From positions 1 to 6,675 of the forward strand of contig JAUWCF010000053.1 of the NCBI GenBank assembly GCA_030609445.1: DNA of 6,675 nucleotides, given 5' to 3'. The first letter of the stretch is position 1. The number at the start of each line of letters is the position of its first letter. A program made the position numbers and the translations under genes. This stretch comes from Thermoplasmatota archaeon (lineage in GTDB: Archaea > Thermoplasmatota > E2 > DHVEG-1). The notes under the pieces were generated by a model, which saw only the letters and a program-made list of their open reading frames with translations, was not told the origin of the DNA and made no database searches. Below, one piece after another: positions 1 to 5,992 of this stretch.

Positions 1-1
1 C

Positions 2-277
2 GCCCCAAAGAATGTTGCCGACAGAGTCGTCATGGGATACATTAGAGATACGCATAAATTCTTACAAATTGCAATGAACTGCCTCAAAGAGCATACGGGC
101 ATTATTCATTATCATGATGTATTTCCTGACGATGTAGTTCCTAAAAAACCTTTCACATTCATACAAAAAGCAGCAGAACAATGCAATAGTGATGCAGAGT
201 TGATGACTTTCAAAAAAATAAAGTCATACGCCCCTGGCGTAAGTCATGTTATATTAGATGTAAAGATAGGTGAATAA
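2..277 (+). CDS. taw2: Taw2-like tRNA wyosine aminocarboxypropyltransferase, C-terminal part (5' end cut off)
   Basis: Only the last 91 residues are in the window; the frame is open from base 2 with no start of its own, so the in-frame ATG at 32 is internal. The visible part is the end of a class I (Rossmann-fold) SAM enzyme of the Trm5/Tyw2 group. It shows NVADRVVMGYI near the start, then THKFL, IIHYHDV and KIKSYAPGVSHVILD close to the C-terminus. Trm5 methyltransferases normally have an NLP-type motif where this protein has MGY; MGY followed by a TH-x-F segment is, as I recall, typical of archaeal Taw2. Taw2 moves the acp group of SAM to C7 of 4-demethylwyosine at position 37 of tRNA-Phe and releases methylthioadenosine. 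The stop codon shares one base with the start of tsr3. Trm5 remains the alternative, because the N-terminal domains that would separate the two are missing. Confidence 0.82.
   Translation, partial: APKNVADRVVMGYIRDTHKFLQIAMNCLKEHTGIIHYHDVFPDDVVPKKPFTFIQKAAEQCNSDAELMTFKKIKSYAPGVSHVILDVKIGE
268..273 (+). promoter_or_regulatory. Shine-Dalgarno site of tsr3 inside the end of taw2
   Basis: AGGTGA lies three bases before the tsr3 ATG and within the last codons of taw2. It matches the archaeal anti-SD (complement of the AGGAGGTGATC core). Together with the TAATG stop/start overlap at 275-279, it points to reinitiation or coupled translation of tsr3 after taw2. Confidence 0.7.
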
Positions 278-792
278 TGGTTGAGAAAATCAAATTATTC
301 GTATATCATGCAAATGAGGATGATCCAAAGAAATGTAGTGCAAGAAAACTAAATAAATTTGGTTTTGCAAAACTTGAGAAAAATATTAAAAAAGTTCCAA
401 GTAACACTATTCTTTTAAATCCGTTTGCAAAAAAAAGTCTTTCAAGAGAAGATTTTAAAATCGCAATTGGAAACGGGATACTTGCAATTGATTGTTCATG
501 GAAAAATGCAGAGCGATCTTTTGATTATTTAGATAAAAAAAACTATTCCCGGGCGCTACCATTTCTTGTTGCTACAAATCCTGTAAACTATGGCAAGCCA
601 TTTAAGTTGACCACGCTCGAGGCGTTTGCTGCAGCACTTTATATCTTAGGTGAAGTTGACTATGCAAAAGAAATATTAAATATCTATAAATGGGCGCCTC
701 ATTTTTTAGACCTCAATAAAGAACCGTTAGAAGATTATAGGAAGGCGAAAAATAGTGAAGAAGTTATCAAAAGGATGAATGAATATATATAA
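277..792 (+). CDS. tsr3: Tsr3, small-subunit rRNA aminocarboxypropyltransferase
   Basis: The 171-residue protein matches the archaeal Tsr3 (formerly DUF367) family over its whole length, which is normal for archaeal members. Recognisable blocks are KLFVYHANEDDPKKCSARKL (6-25), ILLNPFAKKSLS (45-56), ILAIDCSW (68-75), RALPFLVATNPVNYGKPFKL (92-111), the following TTLEAFAAALYILG (112-125) and KWAPHFLDLN (138-147). Tsr3 has a SPOUT-like fold and transfers the acp group of SAM to N3 of a uridine or modified uridine in the decoding-region hairpin of small-subunit rRNA, a late step in cytoplasmic 30S/40S maturation. The ATG at 277 is preceded by a good SD and overlaps the taw2 stop, so the start is well supported. 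A second acp-transfer enzyme directly upstream suggests a co-expressed RNA-modification pair. The C-terminus NEYI is intact. Confidence 0.95.
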   Translation: MVEKIKLFVYHANEDDPKKCSARKLNKFGFAKLEKNIKKVPSNTILLNPFAKKSLSREDFKIAIGNGILAIDCSWKNAERSFDYLDKKNYSRALPFLVATNPVNYGKPFKLTTLEAFAAALYILGEVDYAKEILNIYKWAPHFLDLNKEPLEDYRKAKNSEEVIKRMNEYI

Positions 793-859
793 AAATATAT
801 ACTTAATCTGGATACAAATTGTGCACTTCAATGCAATTTCTTATCTCAGTCAATAAAAC

Positions 860-2755
860 TTAATAATTAAACGTCGTAAATGATATCAACCATTCCAATA
901 TCGAAAAGTGTTCTATAACTCTCTTAAAGAATTGGAAGAATGGCAAGTTATACGATATTGGCATTTCAATTTCTAATGTTCCCCACTCACTTTCTGCATC
1001 ATAAACGTCTTTGGCTTTCGCTTTAATTGTATATGCCCCTTGTTCAGACCATCCGTGATTCACAATTACCTGTTCGCCTGAATCATATGGGCCTATCCAT
1101 TCTTCAAATGTTTCATCACCCCAATCAATGTAATAGTACACATCATCGCAGTTAGGATCAGTGGTTTCAAACGTATATTTATACACTGAACCAGCTTTTC
1201 CACTAGTAGGACCATCTATGGTCGGTATGTCTGGTGAGTCGTTTATTAGGTTAAGTGCAATCTCCAGAATTTCAGCACTCTCAAGTGTTACAGTTATCTG
1301 ATGACTCTGGCTGACATATCCTGGTGCAGAGAACTCAACTGTGTAATCAGCAGGAGGAAGAAACATGTGATAGCGGCCGAAGGATCTTTCACTTTTGAAT
1401 TCTTCACCGTTTGGAAAGGTGATTCCACTGAGATCAAGTGTAGCAACCAAGGGCTGCCCTGAGTGGGAATCAATTACATGACCGCTTAATGAGATTGGCC
1501 GTTCAAGCATCCATATAGTAGCAGGCCAAACTTGAGCTGCCTCAGCCTGAGCGCTTGAATAACTTGGCTGAAACGAGGTATGCGTCTCCATAAGATTTGA
1601 ATAAGTCCCGTTCGTTACCAATTGCCATTGGTAATTCTCACCCTCAGCACTTGCATACCGAGCGCTACCGCCATATCCTGCCGACGTGGATAGACTTATA
1701 GCTTCTGATTGAAGGAAAGAATCAAAGGGATGAATATGACAAGAGGGATGATATCCCCAGAGGACCTCACGCCCATATGAATGATAGTCAATAACTTTGG
1801 TAAAATGCTGATCATTACTAAAAGCGATCATCGTCTGCATCTCAGCCTCAGATGCTGGACTTTGTCCCTTGTAAGTATCAGAAAATGGATTTGTGCTCCC
1901 AGAGCATCCACCATACCACCCAAATGGGTAATTTCGATTTAAATCCACTCCATATGACCCATACTCCGGAAAGTAACGCCTGTTTTTCCGCCACATGTTG
2001 TTCACATTGAAAACATACTCATAGCCATCAGGGTTCCAAACAGGGGAAATCCAGATTTCATAATCATCAACAAGTGTGGTAATTTGCGGATCGCTACCGT
2101 AATTCGTCATGATCTGATCAATGGCATATAACGCAATTACTGGTGTCACAATCTCTCTGCAGTGATGACAACTCACCATCAGAAACGTTGGCTCACCTTC
2201 ATCCTGCTCTACGTTATCGGAGATTTTAACTGCATACAAATGCCGTCCTTCAAAAGTGGTATTAACATTATACGTTGTCGTAAGATCAACCATCTTACAA
2301 ATCGACGGATGATTCATCGCTGCAATGTTCATTTCATCATAAATTTCCGAAAGATCGGGATAGTCAGGAGGTACAGGATTTAATCCAGTTGAACGTTCAG
2401 ATTGAATATCTCGAAACGGTCGGCTCTGCGATAAAATAATTGGTGCATACCCTTGATTCTCCAACATAACCAGTTCATACTGTGTAACGATTAATTCCAT
2501 CGAGTTTGATGTAACAGTACTCCATAGTACATCAAATCCATTGGACTCTAGCTCAAGTGCGAGCATTTCCACATTAGACGCTTGAATACATATCTGGTAC
2601 GATGCATCATATGAAACAGGTATAAAGAAATCTGTTTTTCCATCATCCGTACAAGGTGTGTTTCCGATAGCACTAGAAAAAGCTGTTGTGACAAGCAATA
2701 TAAACATTACAATGCTGAACTTCCATTTAATGTTCTTATGAAAATTTTCGCTCAT
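860..2755 (-). CDS. Secreted M14 family zinc carboxypeptidase with PKD-like domain and unusual C-terminal tail
   Basis: This 631-residue exported metallopeptidase should remove C-terminal residues from peptides outside the cell. Residues 1-31 form a signal peptide: a charged start, then hydrophobic FSIVMFILLV, with likely cleavage near SSAIG/N. Residues 35-130 look like a propeptide-type domain, and the M14 catalytic domain spans about 131-420. Zinc ligands are H198 and E201 in HHCRE, and H325 in DYHSYG. Substrate-binding residues are R256/R259 (MWRKNRR) and N273-R274 (DLNRNYPFGW). Y375 is a plausible Tyr248 equivalent. E390 (YSNLMETH) fits the general base. A carboxypeptidase-regulatory-like beta-sandwich follows (421-500; SGHVIDSHSGQP, FLPPADYTVEF). 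A PKD-like domain occupies about 505-597 (YYIDWGDETFEEW). The tail 598-631 starts MPISYNLPFFQFF and is rich in aromatic and hydrophobic residues. The start has an SD (GGGAGA) six bases upstream. The catalytic set appears complete, so the enzyme is probably active. The gene is convergent with tsr3 and divergent from the acyl-CoA synthetase gene. Substrate is unknown. Confidence 0.93.
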   Translation of the reverse strand: MSENFHKNIKWKFSIVMFILLVTTAFSSAIGNTPCTDDGKTDFFIPVSYDASYQICIQASNVEMLALELESNGFDVLWSTVTSNSMELIVTQYELVMLENQGYAPIILSQSRPFRDIQSERSTGLNPVPPDYPDLSEIYDEMNIAAMNHPSICKMVDLTTTYNVNTTFEGRHLYAVKISDNVEQDEGEPTFLMVSCHHCREIVTPVIALYAIDQIMTNYGSDPQITTLVDDYEIWISPVWNPDGYEYVFNVNNMWRKNRRYFPEYGSYGVDLNRNYPFGWYGGCSGSTNPFSDTYKGQSPASEAEMQTMIAFSNDQHFTKVIDYHSYGREVLWGYHPSCHIHPFDSFLQSEAISLSTSAGYGGSARYASAEGENYQWQLVTNGTYSNLMETHTSFQPSYSSAQAEAAQVWPATIWMLERPISLSGHVIDSHSGQPLVATLDLSGITFPNGEEFKSERSFGRYHMFLPPADYTVEFSAPGYVSQSHQITVTLESAEILEIALNLINDSPDIPTIDGPTSGKAGSVYKYTFETTDPNCDDVYYYIDWGDETFEEWIGPYDSGEQVIVNHGWSEQGAYTIKAKAKDVYDAESEWGTLEIEMPISYNLPFFQFFKRVIEHFSILEWLISFTTFNY

Positions 2756-2761
2756 GTCTAT

Positions 2762-2800
2762 TCTCCCTTAACAATTCTATAGGGTAGTTTAGTATATAAA
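2762..2800 (-). promoter_or_regulatory. Promoter and SD of the M14 carboxypeptidase gene
   Basis: On the minus strand, TTTATATA (2793-2800) is a near-perfect archaeal TATA box. Transcription should begin about 26 bases downstream, near 2770, leaving a leader of about 15 nt. That leader holds GGGAGA (2762-2767), six bases before the ATG at 2755. TATA, leader and SD spacing agree with each other. Confidence 0.6.
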
Positions 2801-2835
2801 TATATATGTTGTTGATATATTAATGGATAATAGCC

Positions 2836-2908
2836 GTATATTATCGCACTACGTTTAAGTAATGAAATACTATGTCTGAAATGATTTGGAAGAAATAAGA
2901 GCGGGGAT
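2836..2908 (+). promoter_or_regulatory. Candidate promoter elements and SD of the acyl-CoA synthetase gene
   Basis: GGGGAT (2903-2908) lies five bases before the ATG at 2914 and resembles the GGGGGAT ahead of the zinc-finger gene, so it is a probable SD. TATA candidates are GTATATTA (2836-2843) and TTTAAGTA (2854-2861), giving leaders of roughly 50 or 30 nt. I cannot choose between them by eye. Confidence 0.4.
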
Positions 2909-2913
2909 AGCAT

Positions 2914-4308
2914 ATGAGTCAAAAACTTGAGACATTTTTCAAACCAAAAAGCATCGCAGTTGTAGGAGCATCAAAAAACTCAACAAAGATAGGACATGCA
3001 ACACTCAAAAACATACTAATTTCTGATTATGACTGTAAAGTATACCCAATAAACCCCAAAGAAAAAGAAATACTTGGCGTTAAATGCTATAAAACACTAA
3101 ATGATGTGCCTGGTAAAATCGATCTTGTCATGGTCTCAGTTCCAGCAAAAATTGTGCCTCAAATAATGCGGGAATGTGTACAAAAAAAAGTAGAAAACAC
3201 AATCATTATATCATCGGGATTCAGTGAGATAGGAGATCATAAACTTGAAGATGAAATCAAAAAAATTGCAGAAAAATCAAACATGAGAATACTAGGACCA
3301 AACACCATGGGATACAAAAATGCATCAGATAATCTGGATGCATCCTTTGTCTTTGGCGTACCAAGAAAAGGAAATCTCTCACTCATCAGCCAAAGTGGCG
3401 CTCTAGGTATTGGTATGATTTATCTTGCAAACAACGAATATGTCGGTGTCTCAAAAATAATTGGAGTGGGAAACAAACTCGACATAGACGATGATGATCT
3501 CATCGACTATTTCAGTACAGATCCTGAGACAAAGGTCATAGGACTCTACATCGAAGCCATAAAAGACGGAAGAGCATTTATGAACAGTATCAAAGCCTGT
3601 GACAAACCAGTTCTTGTCGTAAAAGCAGGAAGAAGTGCCGCAGGTGCAAGAGCAACCGCATCACATACAGGATCTATGGCTGGAAGCGATAAAATATATG
3701 GTGCAGCAATCAGACAAGCAGGTGGAATACGATGCAGAGATCTTGTGGAACTCTTTGACATGGCGCGAGCACTTGCAGGGCAACCACCGGCACAAGGGAA
3801 CCGTATAGGTATTATTACAAACGGCGGGGGACTTGGGATTCTTCTCACTGATGCTTGCGAGGCAAATGGTCTTACGATACCAAAGCTTTCTCAAAAAACG
3901 TATAATAAAATTGACAAAATACTTCCCGATCTCATCCGTCCTAATAACCCTGTTGATCTTGTAGGAGATGCAGGATTCTATAGATATGAAGCATCAACAC
4001 GTGCGCTTTTAGAGGATCCCAATATTGACGGCGTTATCGTTGCATCAGTACACGGCGGATACGCTAGGCCAAGAGAATTCACCGGTGCCATCCTGAAGAT
4101 GATACGAGAACGTAAACTTCATGAAGAATTTAAAAAACCGATACTGGGAACCTGGATCGGTGGAAAAGAATTTGAAGATTTGGTACTTGATCTCAAAGCA
4201 GCAGGCGTACCAATATATCCATCATCGTGGAGAACAGCACGAGCAATGACTGCGCTCTATCTCGAAGGAGAACGAATAAAACGAGAAAGAAAACAAAAAA
4301 GAGGTTAG
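2914..4308 (+). CDS. Acyl-CoA synthetase (NDP-forming), alpha subunit
   Basis: The 464-residue protein has the length and order of the alpha subunit of archaeal ADP-forming acetyl/acyl-CoA synthetases. These enzymes make ATP from acyl-CoA, ADP and phosphate and release the acid and CoA. Residues 8-140 are the CoA-binding Rossmann domain (FFKPKSIAVVGASKNSTKIG, YPINPKE, VSVPAKIVP, LGPNTMGYKN). Residues 150-290 form the first succinyl-CoA-ligase-like domain (LSLISQSGALGIGM, GVGNKLDIDDDDL, VVKAGRS). The phosphorylated catalytic histidine should be H251 in ATASHTGSMAGS. Residues 297-450 are the second ligase domain (IGIITNGGGLGIL, NPVDLVGDA). The usual GPNC is GPNT here. The ATP-grasp beta subunit is neither fused nor next door, since the following gene is on the other strand; it must be elsewhere, or the protein works differently. 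The acyl substrate cannot be read from sequence. The last residues (RIKRERKQKRG) are very basic. The start has an SD-like GGGGAT. Confidence 0.92.
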   Translation: MSQKLETFFKPKSIAVVGASKNSTKIGHATLKNILISDYDCKVYPINPKEKEILGVKCYKTLNDVPGKIDLVMVSVPAKIVPQIMRECVQKKVENTIIISSGFSEIGDHKLEDEIKKIAEKSNMRILGPNTMGYKNASDNLDASFVFGVPRKGNLSLISQSGALGIGMIYLANNEYVGVSKIIGVGNKLDIDDDDLIDYFSTDPETKVIGLYIEAIKDGRAFMNSIKACDKPVLVVKAGRSAAGARATASHTGSMAGSDKIYGAAIRQAGGIRCRDLVELFDMARALAGQPPAQGNRIGIITNGGGLGILLTDACEANGLTIPKLSQKTYNKIDKILPDLIRPNNPVDLVGDAGFYRYEASTRALLEDPNIDGVIVASVHGGYARPREFTGAILKMIRERKLHEEFKKPILGTWIGGKEFEDLVLDLKAAGVPIYPSSWRTARAMTALYLEGERIKRERKQKRG

Positions 4309-4643
4309 TCTACCCAATCAACGCCAAGAACCTTTTCCCAATCGGGTTTTTTGTTTTTCCATTCATCAACAGTTTCTTTTGATAAGCATTTTTCACAGAG
4401 ACCAACGAGGTTAAAATAGCAGGAGTTACACACAGATTTCCCACATTTAATACAGACCATCTTTGCAGTTTTCGTGCCACAAATTTGACACATTCCATGG
4501 GGTTTTTTATCTTTTAGATGTGTTTTTATTTTTTTTGATAAATTTGCTTGATCTTCTTCAGTTAGCCATCTTTGTAAATCCTCATTCATGGATTTAGATT
4601 CATCTTTTTTGGCATTGTTGGATTTATTTGACTGTTTGTTCAT
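4305..4643 (-). CDS. Small eight-cysteine zinc-finger protein, function unknown
   Basis: The protein has 112 residues from the preferred start. It has a polar, lysine/asparagine-rich N-terminus, a short helical stretch (NEDLQRWLTEEDQANLSKKI), then a cysteine module with the pattern C-x2-C-x8-C-x2-C-x4-C-x2-C-x7-C-x2-C. In order these are CQIC, CIKC, CNSC and CEKC. Eight cysteines in four pairs predict two zinc ions, perhaps in a cross-brace fold like HIT, MYND or B-box fingers. After it comes a tail with DEWKNKKPDWEKVLGVDWVD. The role (nucleic-acid or protein binding) is not shown by the sequence. An ATG four codons further upstream (4655) is possible but has no SD, whereas the ATG at 4643 has GGGGGAT five bases or fewer away. 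The gene lies 39 bases after carS in the same direction and may be co-transcribed with it. Its stop overlaps the acyl-CoA synthetase stop by four bases (4305-4308), tail to tail. Confidence 0.8.
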   Translation of the reverse strand: MNKQSNKSNNAKKDESKSMNEDLQRWLTEEDQANLSKKIKTHLKDKKPHGMCQICGTKTAKMVCIKCGKSVCNSCYFNLVGLCEKCLSKETVDEWKNKKPDWEKVLGVDWVD

Positions 4644-4646
4644 AAC

Positions 4647-4653
4647 ATCCCCC
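4647..4653 (-). promoter_or_regulatory. SD that decides the start of the zinc-finger gene
   Basis: GGGGGAT on the minus strand sits three bases before the ATG at 4643 and overlaps the upstream ATG at 4655-4653. It can serve only the downstream ATG, and no purine-rich site precedes the upstream one. This favours the shorter protein. Confidence 0.55.
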
Positions 4654-4682
4654 ATTAAATGAGATATAAGTGTCTGCTTCTT

Positions 4683-5276
4683 TTATCTTTTTGCATTGGC
4701 ATGTATTTTTTTATGAACATAGTTAGCAGTGAGATGAAAAAAAGGCGTCACAAGTAGTAAAGCTATGATATGCCAGGGGAAGAGATTTTCAATAAACCAG
4801 TTGGTAGATACAAGACCCGAAAGTTGTAAGAGGCTGCTTGTGATAAAGCTGAAAAATAAGACGCCAAGTATGAAGTCTACTTGATCAAAAGGAATCCAAT
4901 CATCGCCTCGATTTTTTCCGATTCTTCTTTTAAAAAAACTTTCAATGATGTCACCAAGAAGTGCGCCGAAACAAATGGAAAAAACGATGGGTATCATAAA
5001 GGGGAATCCTTCAAAATTTGTAAGATGTAAAAAATGATACTCGCTAGAATTTATATAAGAAGTTGCGACAACAAGACCAAATCCTGCTGTCATTCCAATG
5101 AACGTTCCTGAGAGAAGTCCGCGCCATGTTTTCCCGTCACCGAGGATTCGCTTTCCATCACGCCAGTTTTTGCCAAAATCAATAGGTGTTCCACCTCCTA
5201 CAAGAACAGCACTTGCATTGGCAACATAGGCAGGAATGATAATCCAGAGTGCTTGCAGTATTATCGTATAATCCAT
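4683..5276 (-). CDS. carS: CDP-archaeol synthase (CDP-2,3-bis-O-geranylgeranyl-glycerol synthase)
   Basis: CarS activates 2,3-bis-O-geranylgeranylglycerol 1-phosphate with CTP to give CDP-archaeol, the precursor of archaeal polar lipids, in the cytoplasmic membrane. The 197-residue protein carries the family blocks: PAYVANASAVLVGGGTPIDF (15-34), DGKRILGDGKTWRG (40-53), LLGDIIESFFKRRIGKNRG (107-124) and PFDQVDFILG (129-138). The SFFKRR...DQVDF region is the CDP-alcohol synthase signature. About five membrane segments are visible (about 4-19, 55-75, 92-109, 135-153, 166-183). The length is slightly above the usual 165-180 residues, partly through a loop at 74-90 (YINSSEYHFLHLTNFEG). The start has no SD, but a TATA box about 27 bases upstream suits a leaderless mRNA. 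A winged-helix regulator gene lies 49 bases upstream and a zinc-finger gene 39 bases downstream. Confidence 0.96.
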   Translation of the reverse strand: MDYTIILQALWIIIPAYVANASAVLVGGGTPIDFGKNWRDGKRILGDGKTWRGLLSGTFIGMTAGFGLVVATSYINSSEYHFLHLTNFEGFPFMIPIVFSICFGALLGDIIESFFKRRIGKNRGDDWIPFDQVDFILGVLFFSFITSSLLQLSGLVSTNWFIENLFPWHIIALLLVTPFFHLTANYVHKKIHANAKR

Positions 5277-5299
5277 TACAGACAGAATAGAAATTTAGC

Positions 5300-5307
5300 T
5301 TTAAAAA
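5300..5307 (-). promoter_or_regulatory. carS: TATA box of carS (leaderless start)
   Basis: The minus strand reads TTTTTAAA here. Its centre is about 27 bases from the A of the carS ATG, the distance expected between a TATA box and the transcription start. No SD precedes the ATG, so a leaderless transcript fits both facts. Confidence 0.5.
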
Positions 5308-5315
5308 CAATTGTT

Positions 5316-5321
5316 AAAAAA
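5316..5321 (-). terminator. T6 tract after the winged-helix gene
   Basis: Six T on the minus strand begin four bases after the TAA of the winged-helix gene. They are followed by the palindrome AACAATTGTT (5306-5315) and a further T5. Archaeal termination relies on T-tracts, so this may end the regulator transcript before carS. Read-through into carS is equally possible. Confidence 0.35.
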
Positions 5322-5325
5322 TCAG

Positions 5326-5832
5326 TTATTCTTGTTTTCTTGTAATCTTAAGGCCCATGTAGTCGAATCTATTGGATCGTTTCACAAGTGCTTTGAGCGC
5401 GGTGTTGGAGATTTTAAAGTTTTCAGATACTTTATTTCCAAAGGTTCCGTTTTCTCCGATATATCCATAGATTTTTTTCTCTAGTTTTTTAAAGTTGTCA
5501 TCATCTAATGATGAAATGTTAAATATTTCGCTTATTTCATTAACGGGGCATGATATGTTTATGTTAAAAATTGAATAAAACGAGCGGTACATTTTTTGAG
5601 GTTTTCCACCCATGCCTTCATCAGGTGTTGTCCATTTTGTTTCTGCTAGTTTCATTTTGTCAAAGAGTTCAAGTGCTTCTTGACCTTTGCCTCCAAATTT
5701 GTCAAGTATCATGCTTGTTGGAATCCAATCTCTTGAGATTTCTATAAAAACTTCTTTTTTTGTTGGTGTGTCAAATGCTCGGAGAATTGAGACAAGATCG
5801 GTTGAATCATTTATTACTTTTGTTCTAATCAT
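5326..5832 (-). CDS. ArsR-like winged-helix regulator of an archaeal family
   Basis: The 168-residue soluble protein resembles an archaeal winged-helix family often labelled ArsR-type. Residues 10-90 look like one winged helix. A helix contains DLVSILRAFDTPTKKEVFIEI (12-32), then comes a recognition-helix region around WIPTSMILDKFG (36-47), then GQEALELFDKMKLAETKW (50-67) and a wing with the glycine-rich turn DEGMGGKPQKMYRSFYS (71-87). The C-terminal half (about 105-168) appears to hold a second helix-turn-helix (NKVSENFKISNTALKALVKR). No metal-binding cysteine cluster of classical ArsR is present; the single cysteine is C95. It probably binds DNA. The target is not known, but carS is the next gene in the same direction, and a palindrome in its own upstream region could be an autoregulatory site. 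The family match is from memory; the fold call is firmer than the label. Confidence 0.7.
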   Translation of the reverse strand: MIRTKVINDSTDLVSILRAFDTPTKKEVFIEISRDWIPTSMILDKFGGKGQEALELFDKMKLAETKWTTPDEGMGGKPQKMYRSFYSIFNINISCPVNEISEIFNISSLDDDNFKKLEKKIYGYIGENGTFGNKVSENFKISNTALKALVKRSNRFDYMGLKITRKQE

Positions 5833-5847
5833 AATGAAACCATCAAC

Positions 5848-5890
5848 TATTTATATTAGCAATACTACAACGGGACTTCCCATATTTATA
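5848..5890 (-). promoter_or_regulatory. Promoter region of the winged-helix gene with possible operator
   Basis: Two minus-strand TATA candidates exist: ATATAAATA (5848-5856) and TATAAATA (5883-5890). The first is only about 20 bases from the ATG, which is short even for a leaderless start. The second would start RNA near 5859 with a leader of about 27 nt. The palindrome GGGA-N2-TCCC (5872-5881) lies just downstream of the second box, in the initiation zone, and is the only G/C-rich patch in this AT-rich stretch. Confidence 0.35.
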
Positions 5891-5940
5891 GTTTTTGTAT
5901 ATGAATATATTTATTAAATAATTTAGATTTAAAATATCGT

Positions 5941-5959
5941 ATTAGAAACAGATTCTAAT
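5941..5959. repeat. Inverted repeat, 7-bp arms, 5-nt loop
   Basis: ATTAGAA (5941-5947) and TTCTAAT (5953-5959) are perfect inverted arms around ACAGA. The repeat lies 34 bases past the stop of the broken gene and about 110 bases upstream of the winged-helix start. On the minus strand the hairpin is followed within a few bases by ATATTTTAAAT. It could end the upstream transcript or be a protein-binding site. Confidence 0.5.
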
Positions 5960-5992
5960 CACAGCCTTCAAAGTTGTATTAACCCAGCATAA

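Noticed and set aside
816..839. Hairpin AAATTG...CAATTT between convergent tsr3 and peptidase genes, considered as a bidirectional terminator
   Set aside because: The arms are only six A/T-rich pairs around a 12-base loop and no T-tract follows directly on either strand.
2162..2383. Open frame of 73 codons on the plus strand
   Set aside because: It lies wholly antisense to the M14 catalytic domain, has no family resemblance and no SD.
3546..3894. Two overlapping minus-strand open frames
   Set aside because: Both are antisense to the well-supported acyl-CoA synthetase domains; their proline/serine-rich translations reflect the codons of the real gene.
4310..4498. Minus-strand frame inside the zinc-finger gene
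   Set aside because: It is a shifted reading of the same cysteine-rich region and breaks the regular C-x2-C spacing.
5687..5917. Plus-strand frame of 76 codons
   Set aside because: It is mostly antisense to the winged-helix gene and its end runs into AT-rich spacer; no SD or family match.
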